DNA from: Hyphomicrobiaceae bacterium | GTDB lineage: Bacteria > Pseudomonadota > Alphaproteobacteria > Rhizobiales > Hyphomicrobiaceae | Assembly: GCA_022844225.1 (NCBI GenBank) | Contig: JALHMC010000003.1 | Span: 1 to 64,000 of the forward strand | Direction of reading: 5' to 3' | Length of the DNA: 64,000 nucleotides | Shown here: positions 1-7,877 of the stretch, piece after piece | Numbering within the stretch: the stretch's first letter is position 1 | Layout: every line of letters starts with the position of its first letter | Translations under genes and position numbers: made by a program | The notes under the pieces: model-generated | What the model saw: the letters and a program-made list of their open reading frames with translations, nothing else | What the model was told of the DNA's origin: nothing | The model's database searches: none

Positions 1-41
1 TTGCAGGAGACGCCTGCTTCGGGTATCAGTGCTGGCGAGCA

Positions 42-118
42 GCACCCGTAGCTCAGCTGGATAGAGTGTCGCCCTCCGAAGGCGAAGGTCGTAGGTTCGA
101 ATCCTACCGGGTGCGCCA
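42..118 (+). tRNA. tRNA-Arg, anticodon CCG
   Basis: A complete 77-nt cloverleaf. The acceptor arms GCACCCG and CGGGTGC pair perfectly, followed by discriminator G and an encoded CCA. The anticodon arm is TCGCC, loop CTCCGAA, GGCGA, which puts CCG at the anticodon and reads CGG arginine codons. The T arm is GTAGG, TTCGAAT, CCTAC. It lies 133 bp before the M81 peptidase gene on the same strand, and no integrase is nearby. Confidence 0.97.
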
Positions 119-251
119 TTGCTTTTTCCCCCCGCATCTCGGTTGTGTGCTCGGCTTTGCCGTTTGGGCATGACTTGGAGCGGTGCTTCCTCTGCAGAGC
201 GGCCGATGGCAGTGTGGCCAGCGTGCGATGAATGGAGAGGGAGCGGCTGGG

Positions 252-1736
252 ATGGCGCGCAAGATTCTGATCGGCGGATTCAAGCACGAGACCAACACGT
301 TTTCGCGGTTGCCTACGGGGCTCGATGCCTATCGCGCTCGGGCCTTTCATGTTGGCGATGCGATCGTCGAGGCCTATGGGGCCACCAGGACCGAGATCGC
401 GGCATTCCTCGATGCCTGCAAGCGGCATGGCTGGCAACCGGTGTGCTCGGTGGTCGGTGACGCGACGCCTTCCGGTTTCGTCACCAAGGAGGCCTTCGAC
501 ACCGTCGCCGGCCTGATGCTCGAGGCGATCGACAAGGGCGGCCCGATCGACGCCATTCTGCTGCAGTTGCACGGGGCCATGGTGTGCGAACACACGCCCG
601 ACGGCGAAGGCAGCCTGCTACGGGTGATCCGCGACAAGGTCGGGCCGAAGGTGCCGATCGGCGTGACGCTCGATCTGCATGCCAACGTCACCCATGCCAT
701 GGCGCACCATGCCGACGTCATGGTGAGCTATCGGACCTATCCGCACATCGATACCTACGAGATTGCCACGGAATGCGCTGACCTGATCGCACGGACACTT
801 GCGGGCGAGATCCATCCGACGGTGACGCTGGCGCAGGGCGTGATGATCGACGGGCTGGATCACGGGCGCACGACGACGCCCGGACCGATGACGGAGGCGC
901 TCGCCATGGCGAGCGAGATGGCGAAGGCGCCGGGTGTGCATTCGGTGTCGGTGCTCGCCGGGTTCGCGAAGGCCGATATTCCCGACGTCGGGCCGTCGGC
1001 GCTCGTCGTCGGCGAGGGCCATGATCCGCGCTACCGCGAAATGGCGACCCAGATCATGACATTCGCCTGGGAGACGCGGCATCGGACGTCGTTGACACCG
1101 CTGATGGCGGCCGAGGCGGTGCGTATCGCAAAGGAGAAGGGCCGGATCGGTGCGCCGGTCGTCATCGCGGACTACGCGGACAACCCGGGCGGTGGCGGCT
1201 ACACGGACTCGATGGGGCTCGTGAAGGCCATGATCGACGCTGGCCTCGAGAGTGCCGCGATGTCGGCAATCTGCGATCCGGACGCGGCTCAAGCCTGTCA
1301 CAAAGCCGGTGTGGGGGCGCGGATTCCCCTCGCGGTCGGCGGCAAGATCGATCCGCTGTTCGGGCCGACGATCGAAGCGGAAGGCACCGTGACGGCGATC
1401 GGTGACGGGCGGTTCCGCATCGAGGGGCCGATGCAGAACGGGGTGATGGTCGACATGGGGCCGTCTGCGGTCTTCAAGGTGGGCGGCGTCGAGATCGTGA
1501 TCGCCTCGAAGCGCTATCAGAACTACTGCCTCGGCTTTTTTTCGTCGCTCGGGATCGACCCGAGGCAGCGCGCGGTGCTCGGCGTGAAGTCGATGCAGCA
1601 TTTCCGGGCGGCCTACCAGCCGATCGCGAGCGAGGTGCTGATCGTTGACGAAGGCAACGGCATCACGTCGAACGATATCAGCAAGCTGCCCTACAGCCAC
1701 GTCAGGCGGCCGATCTTCCCGCTCGATCTGGACTGA
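252..1736 (+). CDS. M81 family metallopeptidase (MlrC/microcystinase C-like)
   Basis: Encodes about 494 residues, the usual length for this family. Family M81 enzymes are zinc hydrolases; MlrC opens linear peptides in microcystin breakdown, but most members have unknown substrates. The N-terminal half carries the conserved signatures KHETNTFS (about residue 11), DLHANVT (about 141) and YRTYPHID (about 160), whose His and Asp residues are the expected metal ligands. The C-terminal half fits the MlrC C-terminal domain ([11 protein letters not shown] at about residue 315). The ATG at 252 is chosen because the family alignment starts at [10 protein letters not shown] and a GGAGAGGGAG purine run precedes it. 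No signal peptide is seen, so it is probably cytoplasmic. Substrate is unknown; breakdown of a modified peptide or amide is an inference. Confidence 0.9.
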   Translation: MARKILIGGFKHETNTFSRLPTGLDAYRARAFHVGDAIVEAYGATRTEIAAFLDACKRHGWQPVCSVVGDATPSGFVTKEAFDTVAGLMLEAIDKGGPIDAILLQLHGAMVCEHTPDGEGSLLRVIRDKVGPKVPIGVTLDLHANVTHAMAHHADVMVSYRTYPHIDTYEIATECADLIARTLAGEIHPTVTLAQGVMIDGLDHGRTTTPGPMTEALAMASEMAKAPGVHSVSVLAGFAKADIPDVGPSALVVGEGHDPRYREMATQIMTFAWETRHRTSLTPLMAAEAVRIAKEKGRIGAPVVIADYADNPGGGGYTDSMGLVKAMIDAGLESAAMSAICDPDAAQACHKAGVGARIPLAVGGKIDPLFGPTIEAEGTVTAIGDGRFRIEGPMQNGVMVDMGPSAVFKVGGVEIVIASKRYQNYCLGFFSSLGIDPRQRAVLGVKSMQHFRAAYQPIASEVLIVDEGNGITSNDISKLPYSHVRRPIFPLDLD

Positions 1737-1759
1737 TGGCGAGCACGAATGTTTGGCAT

Positions 1760-1789
1760 CGTGGGGCGACGGTGCACCGCCGCCCCACG
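1760..1789. terminator. Bidirectional hairpin between convergent genes
   Basis: The arms CGTGGGGCG (1760-1768) and CGCCCCACG (1781-1789) pair perfectly over 9 bp and enclose a further palindrome GGTGCACC. It lies exactly between the converging M81 and slipin genes. No long T run follows on either strand, so it is a terminator by position and stem strength rather than by a classic U tract. Confidence 0.7.
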
Positions 1790-1803
1790 AGTCTTCTGTG
1801 TTC

Positions 1804-2958
1804 TCAGGCCGAGCGCTCCTGATCGCCAAGCCGGTAGAGCTTGGTCAACAGGGCATCGAAGCCGCCGGCGCCCGCTCCAGCGTGCAGGTCGATGCGGCCG
1901 ACCTTCTCGACGAGGCGCTCCAATGCCTCGAGCTCCTTCAGCTTCAGGAGGAGCGGGTTGTCCTCCATCAGCCGAGCCGTGTTGAGGAGCGAGCGGGTGG
2001 CCGCCGTTTCCTCCTGGCGGCGGATCAGGTTGGCCTTCGCCACCCGCTCCGCCTCCACAACCTTGTTCAGTAGCTCGCGAACATCGCCCGGCAGGATGAC
2101 ATCCTTGACGCCGATCTCACCGACCTCGGCGCCGAGCGCGCGGGCACGCTCCGTCACAAAGGTGCGGACCTCGTTGTCGATCGTGTCACGCGCGGCGAGG
2201 ATGTCGTCGAGCGTGCGCGTCGCCACGGCCTCACGGATCGCGAACTGCACGAGCCGATAGAGCGTGTTCGACACGTCCGCCGAGGCCACCGCGGCCTTCT
2301 CGGGATCAGCGATCCTGTAGAAAGCCGTCAGCGTCACGCGGATACCAACGCGATCCTTCGTCAGGATTTCCTGTGCCGTGACCTCGAGAGGCTGCGGACG
2401 CAGATCGACCTTGGCGATCTTGACCTGCCGGCCGACGTTCCAGAAGGCGTGCCGGCCCGGGCCGAGCTTTTCCTTCAGGACGCCATCGATGAAGAGCAGT
2501 CCGGCCTCGTGCGCGTCGACCGTCGCGTGCACGACGATCGTCGAACGCGCAAGGTCGAGCCGGTCGAGGTGGCGCTTCTCGACGCGGAGCTGGGCTGCCG
2601 TATCGATGCGTTCGATCTCGACCAGCGTCAGCGTCTTCCAGAAAGCGCGCGTCGTCGACGGTGGCACGAGATACTTCGGCTCGCCGTCGAGCGAGACGAT
2701 CGCCACCTCGGTGGCGCCGGTCTGCAGGATGGCGAAGTGCTCGGCCGCGATCTCCGGCTTGGTCTTCTCGATCAGCAACGCACGCTCGACCGGCACCTCG
2801 GCGCGGACGACCTTGACGGTCTCGGCCTTCAAGCGCTCAAAGGGATCGTGGGCACGGAAGCGGCCCGGCCCGAGCAAACGCTCGAAACGGCCATCGCGTG
2901 TCAGAAATGCGCGCTCGTCGTCCTTCACGACAAGGGTCAAATGGCGGAACGGCTTCAT
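1804..2958 (-). CDS. Slipin / SPFH (band 7) family protein
   Basis: Encodes about 384 residues. The SPFH/band-7 domain covers roughly residues 140-330, with the typical run KVDLRPQPLEVTAQEILTKD, then IRVTLTAFYRI and the helical EAERVAKANLIRRQEE. An N-terminal unit (VKDDERAFLTRDGRFERLLGPGR) precedes it and its GPGR element recurs before the SPFH domain, as in the two-part slipins of proteobacteria. No clear N-terminal membrane helix is visible, so membrane contact would be peripheral. SPFH proteins form oligomeric scaffolds and often work with NfeD-type proteases, but no NfeD partner is next to it. Two ATGs overlap the start (2961 and 2958); GGAG is 7 nt from the second, which I prefer. A 36-bp tandem repeat and two tRNA-like genes lie upstream on the same strand. 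Confidence 0.85.
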   Translation of the reverse strand: MKPFRHLTLVVKDDERAFLTRDGRFERLLGPGRFRAHDPFERLKAETVKVVRAEVPVERALLIEKTKPEIAAEHFAILQTGATEVAIVSLDGEPKYLVPPSTTRAFWKTLTLVEIERIDTAAQLRVEKRHLDRLDLARSTIVVHATVDAHEAGLLFIDGVLKEKLGPGRHAFWNVGRQVKIAKVDLRPQPLEVTAQEILTKDRVGIRVTLTAFYRIADPEKAAVASADVSNTLYRLVQFAIREAVATRTLDDILAARDTIDNEVRTFVTERARALGAEVGEIGVKDVILPGDVRELLNKVVEAERVAKANLIRRQEETAATRSLLNTARLMEDNPLLLKLKELEALERLVEKVGRIDLHAGAGAGGFDALLTKLYRLGDQERSA

Positions 2959-3008
2959 CATACGTCTCCAATACGTTTCTTGTTCTTCTCGGTCAGTCTC
3001 GCCACCGC

Positions 3009-3146
3009 GGATGCTGTGTGGGCATCCGAAGGCGCAACCGCGCCGGATGCTGTGTGGGCATCCGAAGGCGCAACCGCGCCGGATGCTGTGTGGGCATCCG
3101 AAGGCGCAACCGCGCCGGATGCTGTGTGGGCATCCGAAGGCGCACC
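3009..3146. repeat. 36-bp tandem repeat, 3.8 copies
   Basis: Units begin at 3009, 3045, 3081 and 3117, the last one truncated at about 30 bp; the copies are identical where complete. Each unit holds two potential hairpins: GGATGC/GCATCC with a 7-nt loop and GGCGC/GCGCC with an AACC loop. The array has no spacers. It sits about 50 bp before the slipin start, in what would be the slipin leader on the minus strand. Confidence 0.9.
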
Positions 3147-3439
3147 AAAACGAGTCGCCGGCTCCCGCCCCACGGCGAGGGAACGGGACCGCGCTTGAGC
3201 CGGCCGTCGAGCGATCCGCCGCACGGCGCGTCCAGTGCTCGCCCGAGGGCGGCGCTGCCGGTGCCGAGCCTTGGACCGCCGTCGAGCGGGCGGTATCCAC
3301 GCGGCCACAGAGCGCCCTCGGCGCTCGCCTTTCCGCCGCATCCTCAGCCGAAGCCTCGGGCGCCTTGGTCGGGCCGGGGAAGGTGCCGGCTCCCCATGAC
3401 GTCAAATCGGTCCTAAACCGAGTGTGGTTATCAGCCACA
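3147..3439. other. Non-coding stretch, no gene seen
   Basis: About 290 bp of GC-rich sequence between the tandem repeat and the first tRNA-like gene. Reading frames here have the composition of shadow frames and resemble no known protein. No convincing promoter or terminator was found. Confidence 0.5.
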
Positions 3440-3516
3440 TGGTTCACGACGTGGGAGTCGAACCCACGACCCGCGGGGCAAGCCCCGCTGCTCTTACCAA
3501 GCTGAGCTAGTCGCGA
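3440..3516 (-). tRNA. tRNA-like gene with anticodon loop replaced by CUUG tetraloop
   Basis: The minus strand gives a 77-nt tRNA shape. Acceptor arms are TCGCGAC and GTCGTGA (one G-U pair), with discriminator A and encoded CCA. The D arm is GCTC/GAGC with a normal 10-nt loop containing GG. The T arm is GTGGG, TTCGACT, CCCAC. The anticodon arm is abnormal: GCGGG and CCCGC flank only six nt (GCTTGC), and G-C closes further to give a 6-bp stem capped by CUUG, one of the known extra-stable tetraloops. No 7-nt loop can be drawn, so a working anticodon is not expected. Perfect stems argue against a random pseudogene. It lies 4 nt downstream of a second tRNA-like gene and upstream of slipin. Confidence 0.7.
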
Positions 3517-3520
3517 GAGG

Positions 3521-3590
3521 AGAAAGCGAAGGGAATCGAACCCCCGTCCTCCGGATTGCTCCGGCGCTCTAACCACTGAGCTACACCTTC
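3521..3590 (-). tRNA. tRNA-like gene with anticodon loop replaced by GCAA (GNRA) tetraloop
   Basis: The minus strand gives a 70-nt tRNA shape up to discriminator T. Acceptor arms are GAAGGTG and CGCTTTC, with two G-U wobbles. The D arm is GCTC/GAGC with loop AGTGGTTA, and the T arm has the TTCGATT loop on a stem with two wobbles. CCA is not encoded; CCT follows. The anticodon arm is CCGGA and TCCGG closing a 4-nt loop GCAA, a GNRA tetraloop, in place of the 7-nt loop. The arm is 3 nt short and cannot present an anticodon. It is co-directional with, and 4 nt before, the other tRNA-like gene; the two are probably co-transcribed. Confidence 0.65.
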
Positions 3591-3774
3591 GGGAGCAATA
3601 GGCAGCGGAACACACCACCGCAAAGCGGCGCGCGCCAGCCGGGACTCAGCGAGCCCGGACCCAAGGCGTCCTAAAGCGCGCTCCGAGTACAAAGCAATTC
3701 GGGCGGAATTATTGCAAACGTTGAAAGTGATATAAGCGGGCAGCATCGAATCGACCGCACTCAAGGAGACGGTG

Positions 3775-4329
3775 ATGAGCAACGCAGTGCCCGTGCCTCA
3801 GCCCGTACCTGGACCCGTGCCAGGTCTCGCCGGTGTGGAGCACATCGGCCTCGTCGTGCCAGAACTCGACACCGCAACGCAGTTCTTTGCGACCGTACTC
3901 GGGGGTGAGTCGCTCTACGACGTTGGGCCGTTCGATGGCCCCGAGGATTGGATGGCCGGACATCTCGCAGGATCGAGCGGGGCGCACATCCATCGGATGC
4001 GTGTGATGGCTATCGCCAACGGGCCGACCATCGAATTGATCGAGTTGACACAGTCACACGGCAGCGCGACGGGAAGCCCCGCCGGTTGGCACATCGCCTT
4101 CTATGTCGAGGACATGGATCGCGCGCTGGCTCAGCTGAAGGCACATGGCTGCCAGATCCTCAGTGGTCCTGTCGAGATGACCGAAGGGCCGAGCGCTGGG
4201 CTGACATGGCTCTATTTCACGGCGCCCTGGGGGCAGCAGCTCGAACTGGTGAGCTATCCGGGCGGCATCGCGGCCTATCGGTCGCTCAAGCGGCGGGTGT
4301 GGCGACCGAGCGCGGCAGTCGAGGGATAA
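3775..4329 (+). CDS. VOC (glyoxalase/bleomycin resistance/dioxygenase) family protein
   Basis: Encodes about 184 residues with paired beta-alpha-beta-beta-beta modules typical of vicinal oxygen chelate enzymes. Likely metal ligands are the His in GVEHIGLVV (about residue 23), the His in GWHIAFYVED (about 105) and the Glu in QQLELVSYPGG near the end. These positions fit lactoylglutathione lyase or methylmalonyl-CoA epimerase relatives, but the substrate is not evident. The ATG at 3775 is preferred over a GTG at 3772 because AAGGAG ends 6 nt before it. The proline-rich first 18 residues precede the domain and look unstructured. Confidence 0.85.
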   Translation: MSNAVPVPQPVPGPVPGLAGVEHIGLVVPELDTATQFFATVLGGESLYDVGPFDGPEDWMAGHLAGSSGAHIHRMRVMAIANGPTIELIELTQSHGSATGSPAGWHIAFYVEDMDRALAQLKAHGCQILSGPVEMTEGPSAGLTWLYFTAPWGQQLELVSYPGGIAAYRSLKRRVWRPSAAVEG

Positions 4330-4339
4330 GGACGCGACT

Positions 4340-4519
4340 TCATCCTTCGCGTGTGGTGCGCTCCTCGTCCTCATAGAGCTTCTTCGTCGCCCGCTCGCTT
4401 TCACGGACCGCGCCGGGCTTTCGCTCATAGCTCTGCACCTGGCGTCGACCATAGTAGATCGCCGCGCCCAGTATCGCGACGCCGATCACGGTTGCCAGCA
4501 GCCACATCCAGCCAGTCAT
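4340..4519 (-). CDS. Small single-pass membrane protein, unknown function
   Basis: Encodes 59 residues. It begins MTGWMWLLATVIGVAILGAA, a clear N-terminal transmembrane helix, followed by YYGRRQ and a charged tail rich in Arg, Glu and Lys. The positive residues after the helix place the tail in the cytoplasm. GGAGGT sits 5 nt before the ATG, an excellent ribosome binding site, which supports a real gene despite its size. It converges with the VOC gene, ending 11 bp after it. I do not recognise the family. Confidence 0.75.
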   Translation of the reverse strand: MTGWMWLLATVIGVAILGAAIYYGRRQVQSYERKPGAVRESERATKKLYEDEERTTREG

Positions 4520-4685
4520 GGGACACCTCCATGTCTGGAGAACGAAGTGCGGTGCCGATTGGTTGCGGGGGGCATTCTCGCGCACTGTCGGGCAAATGGG
4601 CTTGGCTCGACAAGCCAGGCGGGCCTAGTCTCAATCCGTGAAGCCGCCACGAGGAAGAGCGGGTCCATCTCCGGGAGATCTGTCC

Positions 4686-5513
4686 ATGTCCTATGAGACG
4701 ATTACTGTCGAGCCGCTGAGCCCTGTCATCGGGGCCGAGATCAGAGGCGTCGATCTGTCGAAGCCGCTCGGCAACCAGCAGTTCAAAGAGATCCACGACG
4801 CGCTGACAGAGCATCTCGTAATCTTCTTTCGCGACCAGGAGATCGATCTCGACCAGCAGAAGGACTTCGGGAGGCGCTTCGGCAAGCTGCACATCCACCC
4901 GACAGCGCCGGCGCCCGATGGGCATCCCGAAGTGCTGATCATCAAGGCGGATGCGAAGTCGAAGGCGATTGCGGGAAACCGCTGGCATTCCGATGTGTCG
5001 TGCGATGCGGAGCCGCCGATGGGCTCGATCCTGCACATGCGGCAGCTGCCGCCGTCCGGCGGCGATACGATGTTCGCCAACATGTACGAGGCCTACGACC
5101 GGCTGACCGAGCCGATGAAGCAGTTCCTCGGTGGGCTCAAGGCGTGGCACGAGAGCGAGCATGTGCATCGCGGGACGCTCGGGCATACGAAATTGCGCGA
5201 GGGACTGACGGAGTGGCCGCGCTCGCTGCACCCCGTCGTGCGCACCCATCCGGTCAGCGGGAAGAAGGCGCTGTTCGTCAACTCCGGCTTCACGACGCGG
5301 ATCGAGGGGCTGTCGGAGAAGGAGAGCCGGGCCATCCTCGACATGCTGTTCGATCATGTGCGCACGCCCGAGTTCCAGTGCCGGTTCCGGTGGCGGGAGA
5401 AGTCGCTGGCGTTCTGGGACAACCGTTGCACGCAGCACTATGCATTGTGGGACTACTATCCGCAGTCGCGGCTCGGCTATCGAGTGACCGTGTGTGGTGA
5501 CAAGCCGGTTTGA
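4686..5513 (+). CDS. TauD/TfdA family Fe(II)/2-oxoglutarate dioxygenase
   Basis: Encodes about 275 residues, standard for the family. The iron ligands are visible as WHSDVS (His and Asp of HxD, near residue 103) and the distal His in CTQHYALWDY near 252. The 2-oxoglutarate-binding Arg follows in SRLGYRVTV. Such enzymes hydroxylate and cleave taurine, alkylsulfonates, 2,4-D or similar compounds, releasing succinate and CO2. No sulfonate transporter or ssu/tau genes are adjacent, so the substrate is open. The start ATG is at the family-typical MSYETITVEPLSP, with GGGAG 8 nt upstream. Confidence 0.92.
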   Translation: MSYETITVEPLSPVIGAEIRGVDLSKPLGNQQFKEIHDALTEHLVIFFRDQEIDLDQQKDFGRRFGKLHIHPTAPAPDGHPEVLIIKADAKSKAIAGNRWHSDVSCDAEPPMGSILHMRQLPPSGGDTMFANMYEAYDRLTEPMKQFLGGLKAWHESEHVHRGTLGHTKLREGLTEWPRSLHPVVRTHPVSGKKALFVNSGFTTRIEGLSEKESRAILDMLFDHVRTPEFQCRFRWREKSLAFWDNRCTQHYALWDYYPQSRLGYRVTVCGDKPV

Positions 5514-5636
5514 GAGTGTGAGGGGAGGGGCGTGATCAGCGATCGGGCAGCGCGCTCATCGTTCGCGCTTGCCGCATCTGTGGCCATGCTCGATGTGTAG
5601 ACGGGTCACGAGCAGTTTGAGGTTCAGGGAGCACGC

Positions 5637-6026
5637 ATGCCGAAGCGCATCATCGAATCCGAGCGGGTTTTCAAGGGCTCGTTGCCGTTCGCGCAGGCGA
5701 CGGTAGCCGGCGGGTTCATGTTCGTCTGCTGTGTCGCGACCGACAAGGACGGCAACATCTCGCCGGACCCGAAGGTGCAAACCCAGCAGTGCCTCGATAA
5801 CATTCGCGCGCTGATCGAGGAGGCGGGCGGGACGATGCGAGATATCGTCAAGTGCACGGTCTATGTGACCAGTCGCGAGGACTGGGCACCGATGAACGAG
5901 GTCTATTTCGCGAATTTCACGGAAGACCCGCCGCATCGCGTCTCGTGCATCGTGGCTGGCCTCGGGAACCCTGCCTACAAGGTCGAGATCGATGCGACGG
6001 CCTATCTGGGGGAGAAGGGGAAGTGA
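5637..6026 (+). CDS. RidA/YjgF/UK114 family protein
   Basis: Encodes 129 residues, the normal length of this trimeric fold. RidA deaminates reactive enamine/imine intermediates made by PLP enzymes; many subfamilies instead act on aminoacrylate-like catabolic intermediates. The conserved NIRALIEEAGG and DIVKCTVYVTS stretches and the Arg in PPHRVSCIVAGL, equivalent to the substrate carboxylate-binding Arg, are present. It follows the TauD gene by 123 bp on the same strand and converges with the nitronate monooxygenase gene. An AGGGAG site precedes the ATG. Confidence 0.92.
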   Translation: MPKRIIESERVFKGSLPFAQATVAGGFMFVCCVATDKDGNISPDPKVQTQQCLDNIRALIEEAGGTMRDIVKCTVYVTSREDWAPMNEVYFANFTEDPPHRVSCIVAGLGNPAYKVEIDATAYLGEKGK

Positions 6027-6039
6027 GCGCCGCGCATCA

Positions 6040-7119
6040 TCACAGCATCCCCCTCGCCTCGGTCCAGATGCGTTGGATGTAGTCGCCGGCGGGTTCGGCG
6101 GGGGCGAGGCGGGCAGACTGGCCAGCCCAAGCCTGCATGCGGTCTATGTCGTTCGCCTTGGTGCCCTGGTCGCGCATGGCCTGCGAGAGGCCGCGTTGGA
6201 CGGGATATGGCGCGGGTGATGGTGCGTCCGGGGCGTTGGCGGCTCTGACGTAGGCGGTGGCGATGCTGCGGCCGAGGCGACCCGAAAAGGCGCGGGTGGC
6301 GGCAGTGTCCTCGGGTTGCGCCGTGGCAATGGCGTCGGCCCAGGCCGGCGCGAGCTTGGCTTCTGGGGTACGAAGGAGGCCGGTGCCGATCTGGACGGCG
6401 GAGGCGCCGAGGACGAGAGCAGCGGCGATGCCGCGTGCGTCGGCGATGCCGCCTGTGGCGACGACGGGGACACGGTCGCCGACGGCATCGACCACGGCGG
6501 GGAGCAGCGCGAACAGGCCGACGAGGGCTTCACCCGCCCTGCTAGCCTCGAAGGCGCCGCGGTGGCCGCCCGCCTCCATGCCTTGGGCCACGACCGCGTC
6601 GGCGCCGGCATCTACGGCCGCGCGCGCCTCTCCGACGGTGGTGACGTTAGCGAGCCACTTGATGCCGCGCTCTTTCAAGCGGGCAACGAAGGGCTCGGGA
6701 TAGACGCCCATGATCGAGGAGACGATAGCGGGGCCGGCGTCCAGGATCGCGTCGCACTGAGACGCGAAATCGACGGGCGTCGCGTCGCCGGCTTCGGGTG
6801 GGACTTCGGGGCCCCATTGGCCGAGAAAAGTGCGGACCTTGGCTTCGTGCGTGGGGTCGCGTGCAGGTGGCGGGTCGGGGATCCAGAGGTTGAGCTGAAA
6901 ACCGCCGTTGGTGGCGGCGCGGACATCGGCCACCCAGGCGCGGATCGCATCCGGTTTCATCAGCAAGGCACCGCAGCCTCCAAGCCCACCGGCCTGGGCC
7001 ACAGCGATGGCGAGCGAAGCCGGGCATGCGCCTGCCATCGGTGCCATCAAAACGGGGAGCCGCAGACCGTATGCAGTGCAAAAGGCTTCGGCTCGCTGCA
7101 GCGCGGAATGGTTCGTCAT
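6040..7119 (-). CDS. Nitronate monooxygenase / 2-nitropropane dioxygenase-like FMN enzyme
   Basis: Encodes about 359 residues with a TIM-barrel FMN fold. LMAPMAGACPASLAIAVAQAG is the N-terminal signature (near residue 24), GMEAGGHRGAF (about 185) contains the active-site His region, and VVATGGIADARGIAAAL and GASAVQIGTG bind FMN phosphate. Class I enzymes oxidise alkyl nitronates such as propionate-3-nitronate to the carbonyl compound and nitrite. GGAGG precedes the chosen ATG. It is divergent from an FMN reductase gene across 158 bp, which fits a flavin-linked pair, although nitronate monooxygenase itself does not need a reductase. Confidence 0.9.
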   Translation of the reverse strand: MTNHSALQRAEAFCTAYGLRLPVLMAPMAGACPASLAIAVAQAGGLGGCGALLMKPDAIRAWVADVRAATNGGFQLNLWIPDPPPARDPTHEAKVRTFLGQWGPEVPPEAGDATPVDFASQCDAILDAGPAIVSSIMGVYPEPFVARLKERGIKWLANVTTVGEARAAVDAGADAVVAQGMEAGGHRGAFEASRAGEALVGLFALLPAVVDAVGDRVPVVATGGIADARGIAAALVLGASAVQIGTGLLRTPEAKLAPAWADAIATAQPEDTAATRAFSGRLGRSIATAYVRAANAPDAPSPAPYPVQRGLSQAMRDQGTKANDIDRMQAWAGQSARLAPAEPAGDYIQRIWTEARGML

Positions 7120-7277
7120 GGTTGGCCTCCGGCCGGCTGGCGGGCGAGTAGAGTGAACCGCAACGTCGCGCAGCCGTTCTGCTGCTGCAAGGGGCCGATA
7201 CGTAATGCCTGCCATGCTGGCTTATGTGGGCCGGCTCCGGTAAATCCGTGTCAGCCCTCCAATCCCAGAGGACGCCC

Positions 7278-7877
7278 ATGCCCCACACCACACGACTGCT
7301 CTTTTTCGCCGGCTCGGCCCGTGAGGGCTCGCTCAACAAGCGGCTGGCGCGGCTCGCGCACGACGTAGCCGAGGCCAATGGTATTGCCGCGACGTTGGCC
7401 GACCTCGGCGACTACCCCATGCCGATCTACGACGGCGACCTGGAGGAGCGCGAGGGGCAGCCGGACAATGCCAAGAAGCTCAAGTCCTTGATGAGCGTGC
7501 ATGACGGCATTTTCATCGCGTGTCCGGAGTACAACGCGTCGATCACGCCGCTCTTGAAGAACACGCTCGATTGGGTCGGGCGGGTGAAGGATCAGGGCGA
7601 GGCACCGCTGGCAGTCTACAAGACGCGGGTTTTTGCGCTCGGCTCCGCGTCGCCGGGGGCGATCGGTGGTTTGCGCGGGTTGATCGCGGTGCGCCAGACG
7701 CTGGAGCTTGGCCTCGGCGCGCTGGTGCTGCCGGATCAGATCGCCGTGCCGCGGGCGACGGAGGCCTTCGACGACGACGGGCACCTCAAAGACAAGATGC
7801 TGATGGAGATTCTGAAAACGGTGGTGCAGAAGCTGGCGCGGGCGGCGCATGTGATGAGGGGAGAGGAAGGGGCATGA
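7278..7877 (+). CDS. NADPH-dependent FMN reductase (ChrR/SsuE-like flavodoxin fold)
   Basis: Encodes 199 residues of the flavodoxin-like FMN_red family. FFAGSAREGSLNKRLA at the N terminus is the phosphate-binding loop, and CPEYNASITPLLKNTLDW is the hallmark flavin/dimer-interface motif (about residues 78-95). Relatives reduce FMN, quinones, chromate or azo dyes. Its stop overlaps the pyrF start by 4 bases (ATGA), so the two are co-translated. AGAGGA lies upstream of the ATG. Confidence 0.92.
   Translation: MPHTTRLLFFAGSAREGSLNKRLARLAHDVAEANGIAATLADLGDYPMPIYDGDLEEREGQPDNAKKLKSLMSVHDGIFIACPEYNASITPLLKNTLDWVGRVKDQGEAPLAVYKTRVFALGSASPGAIGGLRGLIAVRQTLELGLGALVLPDQIAVPRATEAFDDDGHLKDKMLMEILKTVVQKLARAAHVMRGEEGA

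Noticed and set aside
42..118. tRNA-Arg as an attachment site for an integrated element
   Set aside because: No integrase, direct repeat of the tRNA end or mobile genes are seen in the window.
618..1829. 403-residue minus-strand reading frame
   Set aside because: It overlaps the M81 gene on the opposite strand, is His/Arg-rich as expected for an antisense GC-rich frame, and matches no family.
3009..3146. Possible CRISPR array
   Set aside because: Repeats of 36 bp are in the right size range, but they abut directly with no spacers and no cas genes are near.
1804..3618. A 604-residue minus-strand reading frame running from the slipin through the repeat and both tRNA-like genes
   Set aside because: Only the last roughly 384 residues match a protein family. 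The upstream part translates tRNA-like RNA and the tandem repeat.
3712..3736. Promoter TTGCAA ... TATAAG for the VOC gene
   Set aside because: The spacing is only 13 bp, too short for a sigma-70 promoter, and the alternative -35 hexamers are poor.
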